Assembly (NCBI GenBank): GCA_963644945.1
Contig: CAVIQK010000001.1
Span: 124,001-188,000 of the forward strand
Length of the DNA: 64,000 bases
Direction: 5' to 3'
Source of the DNA: CAVIQK01 sp963644945
GTDB lineage: Bacteria > Bacillota > Clostridia > Christensenellales > DTU072
Made by a program: the position numbers and the translations under genes. Below the pieces are notes generated by a model that was given only the letters and a program-made list of their open reading frames with translations, was not told where the DNA came from and ran no database searches. Positions 1-8,100 of this stretch are shown here, one piece after another. How positions within the stretch are numbered: position 1 is the stretch's first letter; every line of letters begins with the position of its first letter.

Positions 1-510
1 ATCTCCAAAGAAGAAATCAAAAATCGTATCAAAGAAATTTCCGCCCAACTCAACAAAGACTACGAAAACCAAGACGTTGTCATGATTTGTGTACTAAAAG
101 GCTCAGTCAACTTTTTTGCCGACCTCGTCAAAGAACTTGAATTCAATGCGATCTACGACTTTATGGTCGTTTCTTCATACGGCGCAGGCGTCGAATCTAC
201 CGGCTTTATCAACATCAAAAAGGATTTGTCCGAAGACATCTCCGGAAAACACGTCATCATAGTAGAAGACATCATCGATTCCGGCAACACCCTATTTTAT
301 CTTCGCACACTACTTACGGAAAGAAATGCGGCATCTGTAAAAATCGTCACGCTTTTGGATAAACCCGACCGCAGAGAAAAACCCATCGATCCCGATTATG
401 TCGGTTTTGTCATCCCCAACAAATTCGTAGTAGGTTATGGCCTTGATTACAACGAAAAATATCGCAACTTACCCGAAGTTTACGTGTTGTCACCCAAGGT
501 ATATTCTTGA
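1..510 (+). CDS. hpt: Hypoxanthine phosphoribosyltransferase, 5' end cut off by window
   Basis: This is a purine-salvage enzyme that makes IMP or GMP from hypoxanthine or guanine and PRPP in the cytoplasm. The reading frame is open from the first base of the window, so the true start lies upstream; the ATG at 82 is internal. The PRPP-binding loop is clear (VEDIIDSGNTL), preceded by the typical beta-strand with VCVLKGS-like residues (ICVLKGSVNFFADL) that binds pyrophosphate. About 169 codons are present, close to the usual 175-180. It ends in TGA and abuts the convergent recO stop codon with no spacer and no visible terminator. Family assignment is secure; the preference between hypoxanthine and guanine cannot be read from sequence. 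Confidence 0.93.
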   Translation: MSKEEIKNRIKEISAQLNKDYENQDVVMICVLKGSVNFFADLVKELEFNAIYDFMVVSSYGAGVESTGFINIKKDLSEDISGKHVIIVEDIIDSGNTLFYLRTLLTERNAASVKIVTLLDKPDRREKPIDPDYVGFVIPNKFVVGYGLDYNEKYRNLPEVYVLSPKVYS

Positions 511-1164
511 TTAAATACTAGTAAAAAGTTTTAGAGTTTCGGCGACAGAATTGAGTTTTGCCGAAAAAGAATAATGATAAATTCTCCCGAGAGTATTTAG
601 GAGAGACAGAATTGTCGCTTCCGTCACATCAAGCGAATCGAGATCCCCGATACTCAAATTAGAAAAGGCGACCAGTACGTCTTTTTCTTTTACATGAATA
701 GCAAAATCGTTGTAATCGACACCTTCCAACTTGAATAGTAGATATAACCCATAACAAGTAATAATAAGAGGGTTGTAATCGGACTCGTCAACAATTTCCA
801 AGAGGTTTTTGAGGAGTTCGAATTCTTCGGTTAGTTCGTTGCCTTCAACGGAAACTTTCAAAACGCTTTCCGTAAGAATAGAAGACGCCGAATATTTTTT
901 TACGTCGGTCCATAGAGAATAGTGCGTAGCCAAAACGTTTGCCGTTGTCGCTTGATATATACCGTTTCCGCACTCGATTAGCGAATAATCGACCAAAGAA
1001 AAAAGCGAAGTAGCCATTTTCAACTTGGCTTTTTCGCTTTTCACACCCTTAAAAATAATCGACACTGCTCCGGTTTTGGTAATTACGGTAGCAAGTTTGT
1101 CGTTTTCTTTATAATCAATGGTTTTTGCGACTATGCCGACGAGCCTTGTTTCTTTTCGTTTCAT
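511..1164 (-). CDS. recO: DNA repair protein RecO
   Basis: RecO is a recombination mediator that helps load RecA at single-strand gaps together with RecR. The 217-residue product starts with the OB-fold typical of the family (residues about 6-80, with the TxAIVLxTxDYxExDKL-like pattern seen as LVGIVAKTIDYKENDKLATVI) followed by a helical C-terminal domain. The C-terminal part has no CxxC zinc-finger cysteines, which some RecO proteins carry, and it is a little shorter than the usual 240-250 residues. It is the last gene of the leftward pgpH, ybeY-era, recO run, an order found across Firmicutes. Start chosen at the ATG seven bases after the ybeY-era stop. Confidence 0.88.
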   Translation of the reverse strand: MKRKETRLVGIVAKTIDYKENDKLATVITKTGAVSIIFKGVKSEKAKLKMATSLFSLVDYSLIECGNGIYQATTANVLATHYSLWTDVKKYSASSILTESVLKVSVEGNELTEEFELLKNLLEIVDESDYNPLIITCYGLYLLFKLEGVDYNDFAIHVKEKDVLVAFSNLSIGDLDSLDVTEATILSLLNTLGRIYHYSFSAKLNSVAETLKLFTSI

Positions 1165-1171
1165 CTAAGGA

Positions 1172-2569
1172 CTAGTCCTCTTTTTTCTTGACATAACCGA
1201 GATCCGACAAAACCAATTGATCGTTTCTCCATTCTTCCTTAACTCTTACCCATAGAGTAAGGAAGATTTTAGCCCCCGTAATTTGTTCGAGATCTTCTCT
1301 TGCATAAGTGGCGATTTTCTTGATCATAGCACCGCCTTTTCCCAAAACAATGCCCTTATGATTTTTCTTTTCGACCACAATATCGGCATCGATATCGATG
1401 AGATTTCCCGTCTCTCTATATTCGTATTTGTTGACGTTTACGCCTATTCCGTAGGGGACTTCTTCACCGAGCAGTCTAAGAGCCTTTTCCCTAATTATTT
1501 CGGCTGTCATGAATCTCATATCCGACAAAGTATAATCATCGTCGTCATATCTCTTTTCTCCAAGCGGCAGATATTTTTTCAACTCGTCAATGACTACTTT
1601 AATATTCTTTCCTCTAAGAGCAGACATCGGCACGATAGCCACAAGTTTTTCAAAAGTAGAAAGTTCTTTAAGAATCGTTGCGACTTTTTCTTTTTCGACG
1701 TGATCGACTTTGTTGACCGCCACAACTACCGGAAGTTCGGTCTCCAAATATCTTGCAATATATCTCTTATCTTCCTCTCTAAGCCCTTTTTCGCTGTCCA
1801 CGACATACAAAATGACATCGGCATCGTCTAGCGCATTGGTGACGCTTTTCATCATATATCTACCGAGTCTATTCTTCGGTGCGTGGATACCGGGGGTATC
1901 GATAAAAACAATTTGAGCGGTATTATCCGTATATATACCGAGAATGCCGTTTCTTGTCGTTTGGGGCTTCCACGAAACAATAGAAACCTTTTCGCCTACG
2001 GCAGTGTTGACGAAAGTCGATTTTCCCGCATTTGCACGTCCGACAACGGCAACGTTGCCGAATTTGTAATCGTCGTTTACCACTTCGCCCTCATTATAAG
2101 TAAGAGTAGTTTCGTCGTTTTGTCTGCCTAAAATTTCACGTTGGAGAGCATACATTTCTTCGGCTTCGGTTTCGTCCATGTGATCGAATCCGAGTAGGTG
2201 TAGCATACCGTGGCAAGCAAGAAAAGCGACTTCTTCATCGAGAGTATTGCCGATTTCTTCGGCTTGAACCTTGGCACGATCAAGAGAAATATAGATTTCT
2301 CCGAGCATTACGGCATCGGTTTCGGGATCAATATCGTCGTTATAGTCCTCTTTATTAAAGGGCAAAGAAATATCCGTAGAAGGGAAAGACAACACATCCG
2401 TAAGGCTGTCAACCCCTCTGGCCTCTTTGTTGAGACTTTGCATTTCATCTGCGGACAAAAAATCGATTTCGACTTCTACGTCGCTATTTTCGATGTTAAA
2501 ACGTGACAAAACACGATTTTCGACATCTTCTAGTAGTTGTTTATATGTTTCGTTGTAAATATCAATCAT
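1172..2569 (-). CDS. YbeY endoribonuclease fused to Era GTPase
   Basis: One continuous 465-residue frame joins two ribosome-assembly proteins. Residues 1 to about 155 are YbeY, an rRNA-maturation metallo-endoribonuclease: the zinc motif HxxxHxxxxxH is complete (H120, H124, H130, in HGMLHLLGFDH). Residues about 165-465 are Era, a GTPase that binds the 3' end of 16S rRNA: G1 GRANAGKS at 177-184, G3 DTPG at 224-227, G4 NKVD at 286-289, and a C-terminal KH domain with its GxxG loop (GKGGAMIKK). A short acidic linker (TYNEGEVVNDD) joins them, with no in-frame ATG bearing a ribosome-binding site that would suggest separate translation of Era. In relatives the two are neighbouring genes, often with dgkA and cdd between. 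The start overlaps the end of pgpH by 8 bp. Confidence 0.93.
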   Translation of the reverse strand: MIDIYNETYKQLLEDVENRVLSRFNIENSDVEVEIDFLSADEMQSLNKEARGVDSLTDVLSFPSTDISLPFNKEDYNDDIDPETDAVMLGEIYISLDRAKVQAEEIGNTLDEEVAFLACHGMLHLLGFDHMDETEAEEMYALQREILGRQNDETTLTYNEGEVVNDDYKFGNVAVVGRANAGKSTFVNTAVGEKVSIVSWKPQTTRNGILGIYTDNTAQIVFIDTPGIHAPKNRLGRYMMKSVTNALDDADVILYVVDSEKGLREEDKRYIARYLETELPVVVAVNKVDHVEKEKVATILKELSTFEKLVAIVPMSALRGKNIKVVIDELKKYLPLGEKRYDDDDYTLSDMRFMTAEIIREKALRLLGEEVPYGIGVNVNKYEYRETGNLIDIDADIVVEKKNHKGIVLGKGGAMIKKIATYAREDLEQITGAKIFLTLWVRVKEEWRNDQLVLSDLGYVKKKED

Positions 2570-4034
2570 ACCTTATTCTCTTATGCGAAATATTGGGGAT
2601 AGCAAAAGTCAAAGTATCTTCGATTTTTGCCATGTCCGAAGTAGTAAGGCCACATTCGTCGAATTGACCTTCGTCTTCTTTTGACTTGATTAGCATGTGA
2701 ATGAACGAGCGGAGTTCTTTTTCTCCCTCGAATCCCTTTTCTCTAGACCTTGTCGCCGCCTCTACGGTATCGACGATCATAATTATAGATGCGATTCTTC
2801 CTTGAGGTTTAGGTCCCGGATATATGAAATCTTTTTTATCGACTTCACGATTTGCTAGGCTTTGAACTTTATAGTAAAAATAGTTTACGGCAGTCGTCCC
2901 GTGGTGTTCTAGACAAACATCGGCGATTACGTCGGGAAGATGAGCCTTCTTAATCAAATCGTATCCGTCTTTTGCATGGTTGATAATGAGTTGGACGGAA
3001 ACTTCGGGAATATAATCGTCGTGCGGGTTTACTCCGTCCGTTTGGTTTTCGATAAAGCATTTCGGGTTGGCGAGTTTACCCACATCGTGATAGTATCCGG
3101 CAGTCTTTGCGAGAATGGAATTTTCGCCTATGGCGATTGCACAAAGTTCCGCAAGATCGGCGACCATTATCGAGTGGTTAAATGTCCCCGGAGCCTCGGT
3201 TGCCAGTCTTTTTAGAAGAGGCGAATTGAAAGAGCACAACTCACTTAGACGGAACGGCGTCCCTACGTTGAAGATTATTTCAAATACGGGAGTAATGACG
3301 ATGAAAAGAGCGACGGCAAGGAAAGTCGAGCAGAATGACCACAGTCCGTCTGTAAGCACCGCAACATAATTGGTGTAGTTTTTAAGTGCCGACGAAATCA
3401 TACCCACGCAAGCCATCAATACGGCGACGACGAATCCCGTCCCCAAATATCTTATACGAGAACAACTTTTAGGAATAATCATTATAAGAATCGTTCCGCC
3501 GATGATCGATACGAGTAGAGCGGTAGCCGTTTCGAACAACAAATCTTCTCCGTAAAGAAGCACGAAAGAAATATAAAATGCTTGGTTAAGCAAAATATTT
3601 ACGATAAGCCCCAGTCTTCTCCCTGCAAGAGATGCGATAATGAGTCCCGACAACGCCACCGGCATAATAAGGACTTCATTGAAAAGAAAGACCGCCAAAA
3701 TAGAAATAGCGAAAGTCGTGAACATTGCGACAAGCACTATTCTAAACTCTTTTTTGGAGTAATGCGGAGTACGTTTTGCGTTGATCATTAGATACACGAC
3801 GACCGTCAGCAAAACAATAGTGATAATAGCCGTCACGCAAGCAATTTCTATCCAGATTCTTCCGACTCCGAGAGAACTAAAAAACGTAGCGACTCCGTTT
3901 CTTCCTATTTCAATAAGGACCGCCATCAAAAAGGCGACCACTATGCTAAACGTTATACGCAAAACAAGTTGTTGCGACGGAGTATAATCTTTTTTGATTG
4001 TTTGAGTGATTTTTTCTGTAAGTTTGACTTTCAT
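2562..4034 (-). CDS. pgpH: PgpH-type membrane HD-domain c-di-AMP phosphodiesterase, short form
   Basis: The 490-residue protein has an N-terminal membrane region of about seven helices (residues ~20-250) and a cytoplasmic HD domain with the family signature: HSIMVADLAE, YYHDVGK and FIENQ, matching the c-di-AMP phosphodiesterase PgpH/YqfF. Known PgpH proteins are about 700 residues because they carry a large extracellular 7TMR-HDED domain after the first helix; here that domain is absent and only about 60 residues separate the start from the multi-helix block. The catalytic half looks intact. It lies upstream of ybeY-era and recO in the conserved Firmicutes order. A short leader contains GAGGAAA before the ATG. 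Substrate is inferred from family; c-di-AMP is likely since a CdaA-type synthase is also in this window. Confidence 0.88.
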   Translation of the reverse strand: MKVKLTEKITQTIKKDYTPSQQLVLRITFSIVVAFLMAVLIEIGRNGVATFFSSLGVGRIWIEIACVTAIITIVLLTVVVYLMINAKRTPHYSKKEFRIVLVAMFTTFAISILAVFLFNEVLIMPVALSGLIIASLAGRRLGLIVNILLNQAFYISFVLLYGEDLLFETATALLVSIIGGTILIMIIPKSCSRIRYLGTGFVVAVLMACVGMISSALKNYTNYVAVLTDGLWSFCSTFLAVALFIVITPVFEIIFNVGTPFRLSELCSFNSPLLKRLATEAPGTFNHSIMVADLAELCAIAIGENSILAKTAGYYHDVGKLANPKCFIENQTDGVNPHDDYIPEVSVQLIINHAKDGYDLIKKAHLPDVIADVCLEHHGTTAVNYFYYKVQSLANREVDKKDFIYPGPKPQGRIASIIMIVDTVEAATRSREKGFEGEKELRSFIHMLIKSKEDEGQFDECGLTTSDMAKIEDTLTFAIPNISHKRIRYD

Positions 4035-4056
4035 AGATATTTCCTCATATTTACAT

Positions 4057-4085
4057 ATTATAACTCAAAACAAGTTTATTGTCTA
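4057..4085 (-). promoter_or_regulatory. Promoter for pgpH-ybeY/era-recO
   Basis: On the minus strand TAGACA (4085-4080), 17 bases, TATAAT (4062-4057). The predicted start near 4050 leaves a leader of about 16 bases that holds the GAGGAAA ribosome-binding site. Confidence 0.7.
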
Positions 4086-4147
4086 GTTTTATATTTATCT
4101 ATATACGGAAATAAAAAATACAAAATTATTTAGCAAAAGCCCCCAAT

Positions 4148-5257
4148 TTATTTATTTGTAGGCTCAATTTGGAAGTTTTTGGTAGTTTTTATATTGTACA
4201 TCATATCGTCTGCCGATTTCAACGTGTCTTGAATGGTGCAAGTTTTCGGATCGAAGTTTGCATATCCCGCAGATACCGAAAAGGTTATATTTTCGCCCGT
4301 TTCAATCTTTGCGACTTTTTTGTACATATCGTTTACAAGTTCCTCAATATTAGGTATAGGCTTTTTGGAAATAACCACGATTTCATCACCGCCGTATCTA
4401 TACGAAATAGCCTTTCCTTGGAACACCGACTTGATTTCGTTTGAAATGTGGCGCAGACAAAAGTCACCGTAAGCATGTCCGAACGAGTCATTGATTTTCT
4501 TGAAGTGGTCAATATCGATGACGACAATGGTGGCGGGACGTTTAATATTAGCCGTCGCATAGTCAAAACTTTGTCTGTTGCTAAGTGTTGTAAGCGGATC
4601 TGTTTGCAATACCATTTGTATAATGTAGATATAGAAGACCACAGTCGCAAGCGAAATTATCGACCAGTCGAGTTTTAGATTAGACGAAAGGAAGGATACT
4701 CCGAGCGCAGATAAAGTCATCACCATTATGAGGACAAGTAGCACAATGTTTTTATGTTGATATTTTTTACTAAACTTTGCACACGACCAAAACATAACAA
4801 TTGCAGGTATCGAGAACAAGACGACATATATCGCATATCCCCATGTACGAGTGTAAGCGTTGGTGGCGTGATCGATGGTGTATATGAAAGGAGTAAATGC
4901 TGCGACGATCTGCAAAACAAGGTTGATTACAGCAGGAAGAAGCACGATTTTTTTAGGTTTTAGGAATATATACGTTGCGAGAATAGGAAGACAAGGAGTC
5001 AAAGTAAACTCAATAAATCTCACAATGTGGTGCAGCCAAACGAGATCCGACGTTCCCATTGTTCTCAAATATACCGAAACCCACTCCGTCCAATTTAAAA
5101 TAATGAGCAAAACAAAAAGACCGTGAAAACACAAAAGATTTTTACGAGAAATCAAAAAATTATTAAATGTTCCGGCTATCATGACTAGGAGCAGTAGGCT
5201 TATAATCGAAACAATAGCGGTATAATAACTGAGATCTGCACTCATTCCCATGATCAT
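4148..5257 (-). CDS. Membrane diguanylate cyclase (GGDEF)
   Basis: A 369-residue protein with six or seven N-terminal transmembrane helices (to about residue 205) and a C-terminal GGDEF domain that would make c-di-GMP from two GTP. The catalytic signature is RYGGDEI, with the upstream DIDHFKKINDSFGHAYGD motif intact, so activity is expected. The RxxD inhibitory site normally found five residues before GGDEF is missing (the stretch reads FQGKAIS), so product inhibition through that site is unlikely. The N-terminal region resembles seven-helix sensor modules but I do not recognise a named MASE family. The gene has no Shine-Dalgarno sequence and a promoter ends only ten bases before its ATG (see leaderless finding). 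Alternative starts at the third or fifth codon are possible. Confidence 0.88.
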   Translation of the reverse strand: MIMGMSADLSYYTAIVSIISLLLLVMIAGTFNNFLISRKNLLCFHGLFVLLIILNWTEWVSVYLRTMGTSDLVWLHHIVRFIEFTLTPCLPILATYIFLKPKKIVLLPAVINLVLQIVAAFTPFIYTIDHATNAYTRTWGYAIYVVLFSIPAIVMFWSCAKFSKKYQHKNIVLLVLIMVMTLSALGVSFLSSNLKLDWSIISLATVVFYIYIIQMVLQTDPLTTLSNRQSFDYATANIKRPATIVVIDIDHFKKINDSFGHAYGDFCLRHISNEIKSVFQGKAISYRYGGDEIVVISKKPIPNIEELVNDMYKKVAKIETGENITFSVSAGYANFDPKTCTIQDTLKSADDMMYNIKTTKNFQIEPTNK

Positions 5258-5266
5258 AATGGCAAT

Positions 5267-5295
5267 ATATTAAAACAAATAAATAATATTTGCAA
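5267..5295 (-). promoter_or_regulatory. Promoter for the GGDEF gene, likely leaderless transcript
   Basis: On the minus strand TTGCAA (5295-5290), 17 bases, TAATAT (5272-5267). The predicted transcription start is near 5260, three bases before the ATG at 5257, with no room for a ribosome-binding site. Confidence 0.6.
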
Positions 5296-5335
5296 GCAAA
5301 TAAGGGGGGGTGGCGGAGAAAACGATCAAAAAAAA

Positions 5336-6049
5336 TTACAAAATGCCGAAAGTTGTAAACAAATCTTGTAATCCGTCTATTTCCGGAGCCTCTATTTTAT
5401 AGAGAAGAACGGAGTTTTTGAGAGCGACGAAAGACAGACTTATAAGCAAAATATTTTTGGTGTCCAGCACATATTCCATGCCGTTTATTGCGGTAAGAAT
5501 TTCTTTTTTAGATTGATTGTCAAGACTTGTTCCGTCAAGTTTTGCCGAAATCGAATCGAGGTATCTCCTTGATTCTTCCGCAACGGTATCCGAAAAAGGC
5601 ACTGCCTCGATGGTTTCTTCGGGTGTTATTTCCTCTTTTGCGATGTCTCCCGTAGCAAGTCTCGAAAAAGCCTCGATATACGGAGCAATCAATTCATTTA
5701 TAAACATTTCATAGCATTTCGGACAAGACGAGCCGTCAAAATTAGCCATGACAAAATCTAAAATATTTTTTTCGTTTCGGTTGAAATCGTAGAGAAGTTT
5801 AGTGACGAGAGCGACAAGTGTTTTCTTATTTTGCGGAATATGTATTTTCTTCTTGTCAAAAGTAAGTATTCTCAACTCCGCATTATAATTGAACCCCGAA
5901 GAAACCTCTTTTACAACAGAAAAGAGTTCCGGAGTAGCAACCACAGATTGCAAAAAACTTGCGATTGCTCGGTCCGAAGTCAAAATAGTCGAATTAAATA
6001 GCGGAGCAGAAAACTCCTTCAATTTTTGTTCAATCGAAATATTTTCCAT
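5336..6049 (-). CDS. Unknown protein, 237 residues
   Basis: I do not recognise this protein. It is soluble by appearance, mostly helical, with no signal peptide or membrane helix. The only notable motif is one CPKC in the middle (about residue 110), too little for a zinc finger on its own. The frame is open further upstream to an ATG at 6085, but a good promoter occupies 6057-6085, so the shorter start (MENISIEQ) is chosen; the ATG then sits seven bases after the -10 element and the message would be leaderless. It is divergent from the Crp/Fnr gene and lies 78 bp upstream of the GGDEF gene on the same strand, which has its own promoter. Confidence 0.7.
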   Translation of the reverse strand: MENISIEQKLKEFSAPLFNSTILTSDRAIASFLQSVVATPELFSVVKEVSSGFNYNAELRILTFDKKKIHIPQNKKTLVALVTKLLYDFNRNEKNILDFVMANFDGSSCPKCYEMFINELIAPYIEAFSRLATGDIAKEEITPEETIEAVPFSDTVAEESRRYLDSISAKLDGTSLDNQSKKEILTAINGMEYVLDTKNILLISLSFVALKNSVLLYKIEAPEIDGLQDLFTTFGIL

Positions 6050-6056
6050 ATTTTTT

Positions 6057-6085
6057 ATTTTAGCACGACGACAAAATTTTTTCAA
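6057..6085 (-). promoter_or_regulatory. Promoter for the 5336-6049 gene, likely leaderless transcript
   Basis: On the minus strand TTGAAA (6085-6080), 17 bases, extended -10 TGC-TAAAAT (-10 at 6062-6057). Only seven bases separate the -10 from the ATG at 6049, so transcription should begin at or next to the start codon. This placement also decides the start codon, since the upstream ATG at 6085 lies within the -35. Confidence 0.65.
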
Positions 6086-6177
6086 GGTTTTTCATGGTAT
6101 AACCGAGTTTTCTAAGGTTAATCGACGGAAAATAAAATTTTACAAAAAAATTTAGACCGGATAATGTTTGATAACTC

Positions 6178-6206
6178 TTGCACTATTTTGTTTGGTGTGC
6201 TATACT
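6178..6206 (+). promoter_or_regulatory. Promoter for the Crp/Fnr gene
   Basis: TTGCAC (6178-6183), 17 bases, extended -10 TGC-TATACT (6201-6206), 40 bases before the ATG. Confidence 0.7.
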
Positions 6207-6246
6207 CGTTTGTATCCGGAGCAACAAAATATAAGGAACGAAAACT

Positions 6247-6948
6247 ATGGCTTTTAATATAATGAAATGTCTCAAACGATGCCCCCTGTTCAAGGATTTT
6301 GAAGAGGACGAAGTCAATGCGATTTTTGACTGTCTGAGAGCAAGAGTAGTAGTATATAGCAAAGGCGCCATCATCGTGAAAAAGGGCGACGAGGCCACCG
6401 AAATCGGCATAATGCTTGACGGTACGGCAATTGCTTTTTCCGAAACACTCGGCAACAAAAAAGTCGTTGACAAAGAACTTTTTCAAGGCGACACCTTCGG
6501 AGAGGTTGACGGCTATCTGGACAAAAAAGTTTTCCCTTATTCGGTGGTAATTGCGTCCGACGAAGCCCACGTTATGTTCATCACCGTTTCGACCATTGTA
6601 AAACAATGTTCCAAGGTTTGCCCCCATCACCAAAAACTTTTGACCAACACCCTTCGCACTCTTGCCGAAAAAGTCAATTCGACCAAAGCGGACAGCAATT
6701 ATCTAGCGATCAAGAGCATGCGTCTAAAAATTGCAAAACTCGTCTATTCGGCATGGGAAGAGCAGAAGTCAGATGTCGTTTATCTTGGCAAAAACCGCAA
6801 CGAAATGGCAGAATATCTCAACGTTTCACGTCCCTCAATGTCCAGAGAAATGATGCGAATGAGAGACGAGAAAATCATCGATTTTCGGAAGGACAAAATT
6901 ACGATTTTAGATTTATCTAAACTTCGTCAAATAGTAGCATCCGAGTAA
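6247..6948 (+). CDS. Crp/Fnr family transcription regulator
   Basis: The 233-residue protein has an N-terminal cyclic-nucleotide-binding-type beta-barrel (residues ~15-125, with the LMLDGTA and FGEVDGY turns) and a C-terminal winged helix (~150-225) with recognition helix SRPSMSREMMRM. This is the type common in Clostridia. The cysteines C8 and C12 (CLKRCPLF) and C29 are typical of that group and do not reproduce the spacing of the FNR iron-sulfur ligands, so an oxygen-sensing cluster is not supported. The arginine and glutamate needed for tight cAMP binding are also not obvious. It leads a probable operon with the AmaP-like and DUF1858 genes. Its target sites are unknown; a perfect FNR-type palindrome lies at the antiporter promoter near 40.26 kb. 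Confidence 0.88.
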   Translation: MAFNIMKCLKRCPLFKDFEEDEVNAIFDCLRARVVVYSKGAIIVKKGDEATEIGIMLDGTAIAFSETLGNKKVVDKELFQGDTFGEVDGYLDKKVFPYSVVIASDEAHVMFITVSTIVKQCSKVCPHHQKLLTNTLRTLAEKVNSTKADSNYLAIKSMRLKIAKLVYSAWEEQKSDVVYLGKNRNEMAEYLNVSRPSMSREMMRMRDEKIIDFRKDKITILDLSKLRQIVASE

Positions 6949-6986
6949 GAAGGCAAATTGAATTTGAATTTTAGGAGCAAATTTAT

Positions 6987-7838
6987 ATGCAAAAAAACAA
7001 CAATTTACAAAAATTTTTGACGGCATCGTTTATAGTCTTATCTTTCCTGTTCGTTTTATTGTTCCTACTTTTGGTTTTCAATAAGAGTATCGGCGAAAGT
7101 TTTGTGCAAGACGTTCAAGGCAACAAACTCATACACGTAATAGTCATTTCAATGGCAGTCCTTTATTTTGCCAATGCACTCGGCTTGATAAAACTTGCCT
7201 TTATAGACAGAGAAAAGATCGATGCGATTACCATAATCAATTCGACATCGTCTGCTACCAAAGTCGAAAAGAAGACCGTCTATGACATCGTAAAACACAA
7301 CACCAAGTTTGTCGAAGGCGTAAGCGTGAAGGGCATCAACATCAAGATGACCGACAAAAACACTTATAAACTCGAAGTGTCGATAAAAGTCCAAGGAGTC
7401 GAACACGTTGACCACGTAATAGAGTGTTTTAGACACGTTTTATTCAATGCCTTTTCCGAAATACTCGGCATCGAATTTGCATCGATAGACTTCAAAGTCG
7501 AAGTCCGTAAACCTAAATATACTCCCGATATGGAAACGATCGAGTCCGAAATGGATTCTCTCGAAAAGAAACGTAGCGACATAGACGAACTCGCCGAAAA
7601 TCTCAAAGAGGAAGAAGAAGAAATGAAAAAAGTCAACCTCGACATTGAGAACGAAAAGAGAGAAAAAGAAATTGAGTCGCTGTCCGAAGAAAAAGACGAC
7701 GAAGACACCGTCGAAATCGTAGAGGAAGCGGAAGAATTACAAGAGGAAACAACCGAAGAAACCGAAGCGGAAACAGCCGAAGAGGTTTTGGAAGAAAACG
7801 AAGAAAATATAGAATCAAACAAAGGAGACGAAGAATAA
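6987..7838 (+). CDS. AmaP-like membrane protein with Asp23-type domain and acidic tail
   Basis: Residues ~10-33 and ~48-70 form two transmembrane helices, as in AmaP, the membrane anchor of the alkaline-shock protein Asp23. Residues ~85-175 resemble the Asp23/AmaP fold (pattern VKGINIKMTDKNTYKLEVSIKVQG and the following helix). From about residue 180 to the end (283) the protein is a charged, strongly acidic, Glu/Lys-rich coiled coil, which is an addition to the ordinary ~190-residue AmaP. The role is inferred to be envelope-stress related scaffolding. The gene follows the Crp/Fnr gene by 38 bp and its stop overlaps the next start (TAATG). Confidence 0.62.
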   Translation: MQKNNNLQKFLTASFIVLSFLFVLLFLLLVFNKSIGESFVQDVQGNKLIHVIVISMAVLYFANALGLIKLAFIDREKIDAITIINSTSSATKVEKKTVYDIVKHNTKFVEGVSVKGINIKMTDKNTYKLEVSIKVQGVEHVDHVIECFRHVLFNAFSEILGIEFASIDFKVEVRKPKYTPDMETIESEMDSLEKKRSDIDELAENLKEEEEEMKKVNLDIENEKREKEIESLSEEKDDEDTVEIVEEAEELQEETTEETEAETAEEVLEENEENIESNKGDEE

Positions 7839-8038
7839 TGATTACAAAAGATACCCTAATCGCCGATTTACTCAAAGAAGAAAGAGCCGAAGAAATAGCA
7901 GACGTCCTTTTCTCACATGGCATGCACTGCCTAGGTTGTGCCGTTGCTCACCAAGAAACAATTGAAGAAGCAGTCGGTGTACACGGACTCGATTTAGACC
8001 AACTTCTAGCAGAAATCAACGGAATCATCAATAAATAA
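7838..8038 (+). CDS. DUF1858 redox-disulfide domain protein
   Basis: This 66-residue protein is a stand-alone DUF1858 domain, the small helical domain also found at the N-terminus of ScdA-type iron-sulfur repair proteins and beside hybrid-cluster proteins. The CxxC pair is at residues 31-34 in the usual context (GMHCLGC), followed by ETIEEAVGVHGLD, the standard helix. A redox or metal-handling role is inferred from family association only. It is translationally coupled to the AmaP-like gene by a TAATG overlap and is followed by a terminator, closing the Crp/Fnr operon. Confidence 0.85.
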   Translation: MITKDTLIADLLKEERAEEIADVLFSHGMHCLGCAVAHQETIEEAVGVHGLDLDQLLAEINGIINK

Positions 8039-8060
8039 TAAAAATAAAACAAAAAACAAG

Positions 8061-8085
8061 AAGCTCCCCTATTACGGAGCTTTTT
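8061..8085 (+). terminator. Terminator of the Crp/Fnr operon
   Basis: AAGCTCC stem pairs with GGAGCTT across an 8-base loop and runs into a T tract. Confidence 0.8.
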
Positions 8086-8100
8086 GTGCGTTATAAGCCT

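Noticed and set aside
6049..6085. Upstream ATG (6085) as start of the unknown gene
   Set aside because: A TTGAAA-17-TAAAAT promoter occupies this stretch, so the ATG at 6085 would not be transcribed.
6118..6633. 171-codon ORF on the minus strand opposite the Crp/Fnr gene
   Set aside because: It is the antisense shadow of a clear Crp/Fnr coding region, has no ribosome-binding site and no family-like features.
7364..7822. Serine-rich 152-codon ORF opposite the AmaP-like gene
   Set aside because: Antisense of Glu/Lys codons reads as Ser/Phe; it is an artefact of the acidic coiled-coil tail.
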